Source: Pseudonocardia endophytica
Lineage (GTDB): Bacteria; Actinomycetota; Actinomycetes; Mycobacteriales; Pseudonocardiaceae
Length of the DNA stretch: 64,000 bases
Assembly: GCF_004339565.1 (NCBI RefSeq)
Contig: NZ_SMFZ01000002.1
Span: forward strand, 2,728,001-2,792,000
Direction: 5' to 3'
Position 1 is the first letter of the stretch; every line of letters begins with the position of its first letter. The notes beneath the pieces were generated by a model that did no database searches, was not told the DNA's origin, and saw only the letters and a list, made by a program, of their open reading frames with translations. Shown piece by piece: positions 57,299-64,000 of this stretch. A program made the position numbers and the translations under genes.

Positions 57299-57841
57299 TC
57301 AGTCGGACGAGGACGACGACGACCCGGAGTCGGACGACGAGGACCCGGAGTCCGACGAGGACGAGCAGGAGTCCGACGAGGATGATCCGGAGTCCGACGA
57401 GGATGATCCGGAGTCCGACCAGGACGAACCGGAGTCCGGGCATCCCGGGGCGGACCATCCGGACGATCCGTTGTCCGACCAGTGGTGCGAGTCGTGCCAG
57501 CCCGAGTGCGGTCCGTGGTGCTGCGTGCCCCCTCCGTCGTCGGACGGCGGGTACGGGTGGCCCGCCTGGTGCGTCCGGAGATACCCGTCGTCGTCCCCGT
57601 GCCCGCGGGAGCCGGACCGTCCGGCCGGGCCGCGCGGGTGGCCGCCCGCCGCGTTCACGAACGCCCTGGAGATGAGCGGCGCCGGGCCGCCGGACCCGCT
57701 CACGCTCAGCACGACGATCACCACGATCGAGCAGATCACCAGGGGGGTGGCGACGATCAGCGCGGGCCAGCCGATCACGGCGTAGAGCACGCCGATCACG
57801 GCGATGTCGCCGACGACGGCGGGCAGGAGCCAGCGGGGCAT
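57299..57841 (-). CDS. Membrane protein with Ser/Asp-repeat tail
   Basis: A 180-residue protein: two N-terminal transmembrane helices (WLLPAVVGDIAVIGVLYAVIGWP and ALIVATPLVICSIVVIVVLSV), a His/Gly/Ser-rich middle (QHHGPHSGWHDSHHWSD) and a 45-residue tail of SDSGSSSS repeats. ATG at 57841 follows a strong GAGGAGG. No known family. The acidic, disordered extracytoplasmic or cytoplasmic tail could bind metal or calcium. It is divergent from the P450 operon. Confidence 0.72.
   Translation of the reverse strand: MPRWLLPAVVGDIAVIGVLYAVIGWPALIVATPLVICSIVVIVVLSVSGSGGPAPLISRAFVNAAGGHPRGPAGRSGSRGHGDDDGYLRTHQAGHPYPPSDDGGGTQHHGPHSGWHDSHHWSDNGSSGWSAPGCPDSGSSWSDSGSSSSDSGSSSSDSCSSSSDSGSSSSDSGSSSSSSD
57326..57439 (-). 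repeat. 21-bp tandem repeat encoding the Ser/Asp tail
   Basis: Five consecutive 21-bp units (57326-57430) related to GGAGTCCGACGAGGATGATCC on the plus strand, plus a partial sixth. Two adjacent units (57368-57409) are identical. The unit is a multiple of three and codes for seven residues of the tail. Confidence 0.85.
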
Positions 57842-57926
57842 GCGGACCTCCTCGGGTGTCCGGAGCGGACTCGCCGGGTGCCCGGTTCCGTTACGCGTGG
57901 GCGGAAGATCCGCAGGTCGCGGGCGC

Positions 57927-57981
57927 TTGTCGGCCACCTGGTGTGATGCTAATCTCGCCGCTACCAAACGGCCGTTAGACA
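57927..57981 (+). promoter_or_regulatory. Promoter and operator-like palindrome before the P450 operon
   Basis: TTGTCG (57927-57932), a 17-bp spacer and TAATCT (57950-57955) form a plausible promoter for the P450 operon. The expected start falls within CTACCAAACGGCCGTTAG (57961-57978), which contains the palindrome AACGGCCGTT. A repressor bound there would block initiation. The motif is related to that at 51888-51904. Confidence 0.55.
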
Positions 57982-58005
57982 CCGACGTCGAAGCCCGGAG
58001 GGTCC

Positions 58006-59208
58006 GTGTCCGCACCCGACATCCTGTCGCCCGAGTTCGCCGCCGACCCGTACTCGGCGTACCGCACGATGCGCGACGAGCACCCGCTCATCTGGTACGA
58101 GCCGATGCAGAGCTACGTGATCAGCCGGTACGCCGACGTCGAGAAGGCGTTCAAGGACCCGGTGTTCACCAGCCGCAACTACGACTGGCAGCTCGAACCG
58201 GTGCACGGCCGCACGATCCTGCAGATGGAAGGCCGCGAGCACTCCACGCACCGCAACCTCGTCGCGCCGGCGTTCCGCGGTCGCGAGCTCGCCGAGAAGT
58301 TCGTGCCGGTGATCGAGCAGAACTCCCGCGAGCTGATCGACGCGTTCGCCGCCGACGGGAAGGTCGACCTCGTCGACCGGTACGCGACCCGGTTCCCGAT
58401 CAACGTCATCGTCGACATGCTCGGGCTGCCGAAGACCGACCACGAGCACTTCCACCGCTGGTACACGTCGATCATGGGGTTCCTCTCGAACCTGTCCGGC
58501 GACGAGGCCGTGATGGCCGACGGGATCCGCACCAAGGGCGAGTTCTCCGACTACATGATCCCGATCATCGCCGCGCGTCGTGAGAACCCGGGCGACGACC
58601 TGCTGTCCACGCTCTGCACGGCCGAGATCGACGGCGTGCGGATGACCGACCACGAGATCAAGGCGTTCTGCAGCCTGCTGCTCACCGCGGGCGGGGAGAC
58701 GACGGACAAGGCGATCGCCAGCCTGATGTCCAACCTGGTCGCGCACCCGGAGCAGCTCGAGGCCGTCCGGGCCGACCCCTCGTTGATCCCGGCCGCGTTC
58801 GCCGAGACGCTGCGCCACTCGCCGCCGGTGCACATGATCATGCGACAGCCGTCGGAGGACGTGGAGCTGTCCGGCGGCACGGTCGAGGCCGGGACGACCG
58901 TCACCTGCCTGATCGGTGCCGCGAACCGGGACCCGGAGCGCTACGCCGACCCGGACTCCTTCGACGTCCACCGGTCCGACCTGGACCAGGGCCGCGCCTA
59001 CACCGCGGGCGCCAACCACACGGCGTTCTGCCTCGGCAGGCACTTCTGCGTCGGCGCGATGCTCGCCAGGACCGAGCTGGAGACCGGCATCGCGCAGCTC
59101 CTGGACGCGATGCGGGACATCCGTTTCACCGACGGCACCCCGCCACCGGAGCACGGGGTCTTCACCCGTGCACCGTCCGAGCTGCGGCTCACGTTCACCC
59201 CCGCCTGA
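58006..59208 (+). CDS. Cytochrome P450
   Basis: A 400-residue bacterial class I P450. The I-helix oxygen motif AGGETT is at 228-233, the K-helix ETLR at 267-270, and the heme loop FCLGRHFCVG with Cys348 as the thiolate ligand. The length and absence of a membrane anchor indicate a soluble enzyme needing separate ferredoxin and reductase, which are not in the window. GTG at 58006 follows GGAGG. First gene of the second island operon; it likely hydroxylates the substrate. Confidence 0.93.
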   Translation: MSAPDILSPEFAADPYSAYRTMRDEHPLIWYEPMQSYVISRYADVEKAFKDPVFTSRNYDWQLEPVHGRTILQMEGREHSTHRNLVAPAFRGRELAEKFVPVIEQNSRELIDAFAADGKVDLVDRYATRFPINVIVDMLGLPKTDHEHFHRWYTSIMGFLSNLSGDEAVMADGIRTKGEFSDYMIPIIAARRENPGDDLLSTLCTAEIDGVRMTDHEIKAFCSLLLTAGGETTDKAIASLMSNLVAHPEQLEAVRADPSLIPAAFAETLRHSPPVHMIMRQPSEDVELSGGTVEAGTTVTCLIGAANRDPERYADPDSFDVHRSDLDQGRAYTAGANHTAFCLGRHFCVGAMLARTELETGIAQLLDAMRDIRFTDGTPPPEHGVFTRAPSELRLTFTPA

Positions 59209-59225
59209 TCCGAAGGAAGATCACC

Positions 59226-59636
59226 ATGAGCGCACGTGCGGAGATCGAGGACGTCCTGGGGCGGGCGTCCTGGGGCTACGACGAGAACGACGTCGACCTC
59301 ATCGCGTCGCAGTTCACCGAGACGGCCGCGATGACGCTGCAGATCGGCCGCGACGGCGACACGATCGGCCCGTTCGAGGGCCGGGAGCAGATCCGGAAGC
59401 TGCATGCGGACTCCCTTGCCGCGCAGACCGACCAGCGTCGGCACAACGTCTCCAACCTGACCGTGTGGTCGGAGTCGGCGGACGCCGCGACGGTCACCAG
59501 CAACCTCACGCTGCTCTCCATCGAGAACGGCGCGATCCAGGTGCTCTCCTCGGGCTGGTACCGCGACGAGTTCGTCCGCGACGGCGGCGGTTGGCACATC
59601 GCGAAGCGTCACGTCTACCTCGACCTGCCCTACTGA
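59226..59636 (+). CDS. NTF2/SnoaL-like small protein
   Basis: A 136-residue SnoaL-like protein (IEDVLGRASWGYDENDVDLIASQFTETAAMTLQIGRDGDTIGPFEGREQIRKL, then GGWHIAKRHVYLDLPY). This subgroup resembles aromatic-dioxygenase small subunit-like/limonene-epoxide-hydrolase-like NTF2 folds. ATG at 59226 follows GAAGGAAGA. Lies 17 bp after the P450 and 13 bp before the acyl-CoA synthetase. Confidence 0.85.
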   Translation: MSARAEIEDVLGRASWGYDENDVDLIASQFTETAAMTLQIGRDGDTIGPFEGREQIRKLHADSLAAQTDQRRHNVSNLTVWSESADAATVTSNLTLLSIENGAIQVLSSGWYRDEFVRDGGGWHIAKRHVYLDLPY

Positions 59637-59649
59637 GGGCTGGGCCGTC

Positions 59650-61206
59650 ATGGTCAACATCGGACGGATCCCGGAGAAGTGGGCGGCGCTCACGCCGGAG
59701 CGGGACGCGATCGTCGACACCCCGAGCGGGCGTCGGATGAGCTGGCGCGAGCTCGACGGGCGCGTGCGCCGGCTGGCCAACGGCCTGCTCGCGCTGGGCT
59801 GCGCGCGCGGCGACCGGGTGGCGATCCTGGCCAAGAACTCGATCGAATACCAGGAGCTGTACTACGCGGCAGGCCGCGCGGGACTCGTCGCGCAGCCGCT
59901 GAACTGGCGTCTCGGTGTGGCCGAGCTGGCGAGGATCGTCGACGACGGTGCCCCGAAGGTCCTGATCTGCTCCGACGAGTGGCGCTCGACCGCCGATGAG
60001 CTCGCCCGCCTCGTCGACGTGCCGCACTGGCTGCAGTACGGCGCGGACGGCGACGGGTCCTACGAGGACCTGCTGGCGCGCAGCCCGGACAGCGAGCCGG
60101 AGACCACGGCGCAGGTCGGCGACGCGGACCCGTTCTTCATCCTCTACACCGGCGGGACGACGGGGGAGTCGAAGGGCGCGCTGCACACGCACACGTCGAC
60201 GTCGTTCGGGATGCTGAACCAGACCGTCGCGGAGCGGATCGTCGCGACCGACGTCTACATGCTGACCGGGCAGATGTACCACATCCCGGTCGTGCTCTCG
60301 ATGAACTACATGCGCCACGGCTGCCCGCTGGTGCTGATGAACTTCGAGGCCACGTCGTCGCTGGAGATCATCGAGGCGGAGCGGGTCTCGGCGTTCCTCG
60401 GCATCACCACGATGCTGAACTGGATGATGGCCGTGCCCGGGTTCTCCGGCTACGACCTGAACTCGCTGCGCAACATCCAGTACGGCGGCGGGCCGATGCC
60501 GTCCAGTGTGGTCAAGGCGGCGCTGGACTCGTTCCCCTGCACGCTGATCCAGGGCTACGGGCAGACCGAGGGCACGACGATGTGCTTCCTGTCCCAGGAG
60601 GACCACGCGGACGCCGTGCGCGGCATCCACCCGGAACGGCTCAAGTCGTGCGGGCGCGAGGGGTTCGTGACGAACGTGCGGATCGTCGACCCGGACGGCA
60701 ACCCGGTCCCGAAGGACGGCGTGACGGCGGGCGAGATCGTCATCCGGTCCGAGGCCAACATGACCGGCTACTGGAACCGCCCGGACCTCACCAAGGCCAC
60801 GCTGCGCGACGGCTGGATGTGGACCGGCGACGTGGCCTGCTGGGACTCGGAGTCGTACGTCTTCATCGTCGACCGCGCGAAGGACATGATCATCTCGGGC
60901 GGCGAGAACATCTACTCGGTCCAGGTCGAGGAGGCGGTGAACCAGCACCCGTCGGTGCTGGAGTGCGCCGTGATCGGGGTCCCGGACGACGAGTGGGGCG
61001 AGAGCGTGAAGGCGTTCGTCGTGCTCAAGCCGGAGACGACGGCCACCTCCGAGGAGATCGTCGCGACGGCACGGCAGCACCTGGCGTCGTACCAGAAGCC
61101 GCGGTCGGTGGAGTTCGTCGACGCGCTGCCCAAGGCACCCACGGGGAAGATCCTCAAGCGCGACCTGCGCAGGCCGTACTGGGCGGAACGGGACCGCTCC
61201 GTATGA
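59650..61206 (+). CDS. Acyl-CoA synthetase / acyl-activating enzyme
   Basis: A 518-residue class I adenylate-forming enzyme: FILYTGGTTGESKGALHTH phosphate loop, GYGQTEG, GWMWTGDVACWDSESYVFIVDRAKDMIISGGENIYSVQVE and the A10 lysine in APTGKILKRDLR. It is closest to fatty-acid/steroid-type FadD enzymes. Its stop overlaps the KstD-like start (ATGA). Central gene of the second operon. Confidence 0.92.
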   Translation: MVNIGRIPEKWAALTPERDAIVDTPSGRRMSWRELDGRVRRLANGLLALGCARGDRVAILAKNSIEYQELYYAAGRAGLVAQPLNWRLGVAELARIVDDGAPKVLICSDEWRSTADELARLVDVPHWLQYGADGDGSYEDLLARSPDSEPETTAQVGDADPFFILYTGGTTGESKGALHTHTSTSFGMLNQTVAERIVATDVYMLTGQMYHIPVVLSMNYMRHGCPLVLMNFEATSSLEIIEAERVSAFLGITTMLNWMMAVPGFSGYDLNSLRNIQYGGGPMPSSVVKAALDSFPCTLIQGYGQTEGTTMCFLSQEDHADAVRGIHPERLKSCGREGFVTNVRIVDPDGNPVPKDGVTAGEIVIRSEANMTGYWNRPDLTKATLRDGWMWTGDVACWDSESYVFIVDRAKDMIISGGENIYSVQVEEAVNQHPSVLECAVIGVPDDEWGESVKAFVVLKPETTATSEEIVATARQHLASYQKPRSVEFVDALPKAPTGKILKRDLRRPYWAERDRSV

Positions 61207-62837
61207 CGCGTGTCTGCGTGCTCGGCACCGGCGGCGCCGGCCTGGTCGCGGCCGTCGCGGCGGCGGACGCCGGTGCCGACGTGACCGTCGTCGAGAAGGG
61301 CTCGCGTGTCGGCGGGACGACGGCGCTGTCCGGCGGCACGACGTGGATCCCCGCCGTCGAGGGCGGGCGCGACGACGCGTTGTCCTATCTGGACTCGTTG
61401 TCGCACGGGCTGATCGACCGGTCGCTGGCCGAGGCGTTCGTCGACACCGGACCGGAGTTCCTGGCGTGGGTGCAGGAGCGCACGCCGGTCGGGTTCCACG
61501 TTGCGCCCGGTCTGCCCGACTACCACCCGGAGCACCCGGGCGGGAAGCCGAAGGGCGGGCGCTCGCACGACCCGGACCTGTTCCGCGTCGGGTCACTCGG
61601 GGAGTGGGCGGACCGGATCGTGATGCCGGAGCGCACGCCGAGGCTGATGCTGACGGAGGTCGGGCTGGGCGGCGGTGACGGCCTGGCACCGGGCACACCG
61701 GACCGCGCTCGACGCAAGGCCGAGGACTGGAGGGGCTGCGGCCACGCCCTGGTCGCAGGCCTGCTCTCGTACCTGCTGGACCGAGGCATCGAGCCCCGCC
61801 TCGGCGCGGGCGCCGTGGAACTGCTCCACGCGCCGACCTCCCTCCCGAACGAGGGTGCCGTTCGGGCAACGAGATTGCCCGAAGGTGCCGTTCGTTCGGG
61901 GGTGGGGCGGGTCGTCGGGGTCCGGTTGAGCGACGGGTCGGTGATCGAGGCCGACGCCGTGGTGATCGCCACCGGCGGGTTCGAGTGGGACCGCGGGCTC
62001 GTCCACTCGTTCCTGCGCGGGCCGATGACCGACCCCGCCTCCGTCCCGACGAACACCGGCGACGGGCTGCGGATGGCGATGGCCGCCGGCGCCGAGCTGG
62101 GCACGATGCGCGAGGCGTGGTGGGTGCCGACGATCCGGATCCCTGGCGCCGAACGTCCCGAGCTCGTGCTGCCAGAACGCACCCGGCCCGGTTCGATCAT
62201 GGTCAATGGCGCGGGCAGGCGGTTCACGAACGAGGCCGCGAACTACAACGCGCTCGGCGGGGCGTTCCATCAGTTCGACGTGTCGTCGTTCCGGTACGCG
62301 AACCTGCCCTGCTGGCTCGTGGTCGACGCCGCGCACCTGCGCCGCTACGGGTTCCTGTCCGTCCCGCCCGGAGCGTCCACACCGGACTGGATGACGACGG
62401 CCGACACGCTCGACGACCTCGGCGCGGCCCTCGGCCTTCCGGACGGTGCGCTGGCCGCGACGGTCGCGCGGTTCAACGCCCACGCCGTCGACGGGACCGA
62501 CCCGGACTTCGGCCGTGGCGTGTCCGCCTACGACGGCTGGAACGGGGACCTGGACCACTACCCGGGGCCGGGCGCGACGCTCGGCCCGCTGCTCGAACCG
62601 CCGTTCCACGCCGTCGAGGTGCACTCCGGATGCCTGGGCACGAAGGGCGGACCGCGTACCACCGTGGACGGCGAGGTGCTGCATGTGACCGGCGGCGCGA
62701 TCCCCGGCCTGTACGCGGCCGGCAACGCCATGGCCGGAACGACCGGCATGGTCTACGGCGGCGCGGGCGGGACGCTCGGCCCGGCCATGGTGTTCGGCTA
62801 CCGCGCCGGACGCCACGCGGCAGGGGTGCGCTCGTGA
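61203..62837 (+). CDS. FAD-dependent dehydrogenase (3-ketosteroid-delta1-dehydrogenase-like)
   Basis: A 544-residue flavoprotein of the KstD/fumarate-reductase-like family: VCVLGTGGAGLVAAVAAADAGADVTVVEKGSRVGGTTALSGGTTWIP at the N-terminus and GLYAAGNAMAGTTGMVYGGAGGTLGPAMVFGYRAGRHAA at the C-terminus are the FAD contacts typical of KstD. It likely desaturates a cyclic ketone. About residues 214-233 are encoded by a palindromic element and interrupt a loop just before the GRVVGVRLSDGS motif. Coupled by ATGA to the synthetase upstream and by GTGA to a short frame downstream. Confidence 0.85.
   Translation: MTRVCVLGTGGAGLVAAVAAADAGADVTVVEKGSRVGGTTALSGGTTWIPAVEGGRDDALSYLDSLSHGLIDRSLAEAFVDTGPEFLAWVQERTPVGFHVAPGLPDYHPEHPGGKPKGGRSHDPDLFRVGSLGEWADRIVMPERTPRLMLTEVGLGGGDGLAPGTPDRARRKAEDWRGCGHALVAGLLSYLLDRGIEPRLGAGAVELLHAPTSLPNEGAVRATRLPEGAVRSGVGRVVGVRLSDGSVIEADAVVIATGGFEWDRGLVHSFLRGPMTDPASVPTNTGDGLRMAMAAGAELGTMREAWWVPTIRIPGAERPELVLPERTRPGSIMVNGAGRRFTNEAANYNALGGAFHQFDVSSFRYANLPCWLVVDAAHLRRYGFLSVPPGASTPDWMTTADTLDDLGAALGLPDGALAATVARFNAHAVDGTDPDFGRGVSAYDGWNGDLDHYPGPGATLGPLLEPPFHAVEVHSGCLGTKGGPRTTVDGEVLHVTGGAIPGLYAAGNAMAGTTGMVYGGAGGTLGPAMVFGYRAGRHAAGVRS
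61844..61900 (-). repeat. 57-bp intragenic palindromic element, copy 2 (inside KstD-like gene)
   Basis: Outer arms CCCGAACGA (61844-61852) and TCGTTCGGG (61892-61900) and an inner perfect hairpin TTCGGGCAA/TTGCCCGAA (61861-61869, 61875-61883, 5-nt loop) are present. In reverse complement it aligns without gaps to 27418-27474 (44 of 57). It keeps the host frame open, reading LPNEGAVRATRLPEGAVRSG. Confidence 0.75.
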
Positions 62838-62971
62838 CCGCGCCGACCCCCGCGGCTCCCGGATCGGCCGCAGCTCGCAGGGGATCCGAGGACGTCGCAC
62901 GCCCCGCACGGCCTCGGAGGTGGGACGAAGGCCTGCGAGGGCGGAGCCCGGTCGGCGGTGGTCGGAGGTGA
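62834..62971 (+). CDS. Short frame after the KstD-like gene, doubtful
   Basis: A 45-codon frame whose GTG overlaps the upstream stop (GTGA) and which ends 23 bp before the next start. The Arg/Gly/Pro-rich translation (TAPTPAAPGSAAARRGSED...) has no fold or family pattern. It may be a true small peptide, a remnant of a lost gene, or mere spacer. Confidence 0.2.
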   Translation: MTAPTPAAPGSAAARRGSEDVARPARPRRWDEGLRGRSPVGGGRR

Positions 62972-62994
62972 CCCGGGCGCAGGAAGATCCGCGC

Positions 62995-64000
62995 ATGGAT
63001 CGCACCACCACCGACGCCGCGCACACGCTGCCCGGCACGCTCCGGCGCACGGCCACGGTCGCGTCGCTCACGAACCCGGACGCCGGCGTCGTCACCCCGG
63101 ACGAACGGGCGCCGTGGGGCCGGATCCTCACCGGCGCCGAGGCGCTCGCGGCGCGCTTGGCCGACCTCGGCGTCGAGGAACACGGGCGGGTCGCGCTCGT
63201 GGCGTCCAACGGCGTGCCCGGCGTGGAGATGCTGTTCGCCTGCGGGATGCTGAACGTCGCCTGCGTCCCGGTGAACACGCGCTACACGCCGTCGGAGATC
63301 CGGCACGTGCTCGCCGACTCGCAGGCGGACACGGTCGTCGTCACGCCGGACGCGGAGCTCGTCGAGCTGACCCGGCTGGCGACGGCGGACGGCGTGCCCG
63401 CACTGCGCAGGCGGGTGGTGATCGGTGCCGACGAACCCGGCTTCGTCCGCGTCGACGACGACCACGGCCCGCCTGCGCCGTTCCGGTTCGCGCAGCCGCA
63501 CGACATCGCGCTGATCCCGTACACGTCCGGCACGACGGCGCACCCGCGCGGCTGTCCGCTCACGCACGCCACGCTCGTCGAAGCCGGGAGGGCGGTCGGG
63601 CGGACCCGGTTCCGCGTCGGGCCGGAGGACGTCCTCTGGGACGTGCTACCGCTGTTCCACCTGTCGTTCGTGAACCCGCTGCTCGCGATCCTGGACGCGG
63701 GCGGCACGTTCGTCACCGACCGCCGGATGGACGCCGAACGAGCGCTGCACCAGATCCGCGACGAGCGCGTGACGGTCGCGTTCACCTGCTTCCCGACCGT
63801 GATGGACGCGCTGCTCGCCCACCCCGAGTTCGACGCGTGCTTCCGCGGCGTCCGGTTGATGCTCAACGTCGGACCACCGGACACGTTGCGCGCCATCCAG
63901 TCCCGCGCACCCCGGACCATCCAGCTGACGTCCTACGGCAGCAGCGAGATGGCCGGCATCGCGGCGACCACGAGCCCCGACGACCCGGACGACATCCGCC
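62995..64000 (+). CDS. Acyl-CoA synthetase / acyl-activating enzyme (3' partial)
   Basis: The first 335 codons of a class I adenylate-forming enzyme; the gene runs off the window. Visible motifs are the N-terminal GRILTGAEALAARLADLGVEEHGRVALVASNG and the phosphate loop IPYTSGTTAHPRGCPLTH, then LPLFHLSFVNPLLAILDAGGTF and the A5-like TSYGSSEMAGI. The phosphate-loop Lys is Arg (HPRG), as in the gene at 50252. ATG at 62995 has AGGAAG at 9 bases. Fourth synthetase-like gene of the island. Confidence 0.88.
   Translation, partial: MDRTTTDAAHTLPGTLRRTATVASLTNPDAGVVTPDERAPWGRILTGAEALAARLADLGVEEHGRVALVASNGVPGVEMLFACGMLNVACVPVNTRYTPSEIRHVLADSQADTVVVTPDAELVELTRLATADGVPALRRRVVIGADEPGFVRVDDDHGPPAPFRFAQPHDIALIPYTSGTTAHPRGCPLTHATLVEAGRAVGRTRFRVGPEDVLWDVLPLFHLSFVNPLLAILDAGGTFVTDRRMDAERALHQIRDERVTVAFTCFPTVMDALLAHPEFDACFRGVRLMLNVGPPDTLRAIQSRAPRTIQLTSYGSSEMAGIAATTSPDDPDDIR

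Noticed and set aside
1..64000. CRISPR array, tRNA or rRNA genes, insertion sequences
   Set aside because: No regularly spaced repeats, no cloverleaf with CCA-type acceptor and no transposase motif were found on either strand by reading.
58006..64000. P450-flavoprotein cluster as a secondary-metabolite biosynthesis cluster
   Set aside because: No polyketide synthase, NRPS, terpene synthase or carrier protein is present; CoA ligases with MaoC and KstD-like enzymes suit catabolism better.

Overview
The window is very GC-rich, densely packed DNA (many genes overlap by ATGA or GTGA) with GTG starts in quantity, F420/flavin LLM oxidoreductases, a DUF222/HNH protein, DUF3040, DUF1707 and DUF4232 proteins and an MprAB-like two-component pair. 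This points to a chromosomal segment of a high-GC actinomycete, most likely of the Pseudonocardiales. No rRNA, tRNA, CRISPR array, transposase or prophage was seen. All assignments rest on reading the sequence and translations; no database search was run.

Layout. 1-8.6 kb: a 5'-truncated DUF222/HNH gene, an SRPBCC protein, a DeoR regulator divergent from an MHS-type transporter, an aminotransferase-thioesterase pair, a small excisionase-type HTH protein, and a MerR-YnfA pair with a textbook MerR operator. 8.7-20.7 kb: an LLM monooxygenase, a P-type ATPase-PPK2-SDR run, an OmpR-type regulator/histidine kinase/DUF1707 operon, a glutaryl-CoA-dehydrogenase-like enzyme and an SSS symporter. 20.9-31.5 kb: small secreted and membrane proteins, a decayed DHFR-like gene behind an ArsR-SRPBCC pair, a PucR regulator divergent from a three-gene hydantoinase/carboxylase operon (hyuA-hyuB-zinc subunit), a YjbR-family gene and a sirtuin. 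31.5-48.5 kb: membrane proteins, a permease, an EVE/PUA-like protein, a phosphatase, an AlkZ-like winged-helix protein, a DinB/WYL divergent pair, a siderophore-type ABC importer, a TetR/flavoprotein divergent pair, a methyltransferase, a hydrolase-LuxR fusion and a pseudokinase.

48.5-64 kb is a catabolic island: four acyl-CoA-synthetase-like genes, a MaoC-like hydratase pair, a phytoene-desaturase-like flavoprotein, two LLM oxidoreductases, two NTF2-like proteins, a cytochrome P450 and a KstD-like dehydrogenase, arranged in two long same-strand operons. Together they look like a pathway that oxidises a hydrophobic, probably cyclic or isoprenoid, substrate, activates it as a CoA ester and hydrates/dehydrogenates it. 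The substrate cannot be read from the sequence. Both operon fronts carry a related CTACCAA-type motif.

The least expected structure is a pair of 57-bp elements (27418-27474 and, inverted, 61844-61900) that lie inside two unrelated coding regions, align without gaps at 44 of 57 positions, keep each frame open for 19 codons and fall where the host protein family normally has no residues. They behave like in-frame palindromic insertion elements. A second, intergenic palindromic repeat family (20696-20763 and 50180-50247) is 61/68 identical between its two copies.
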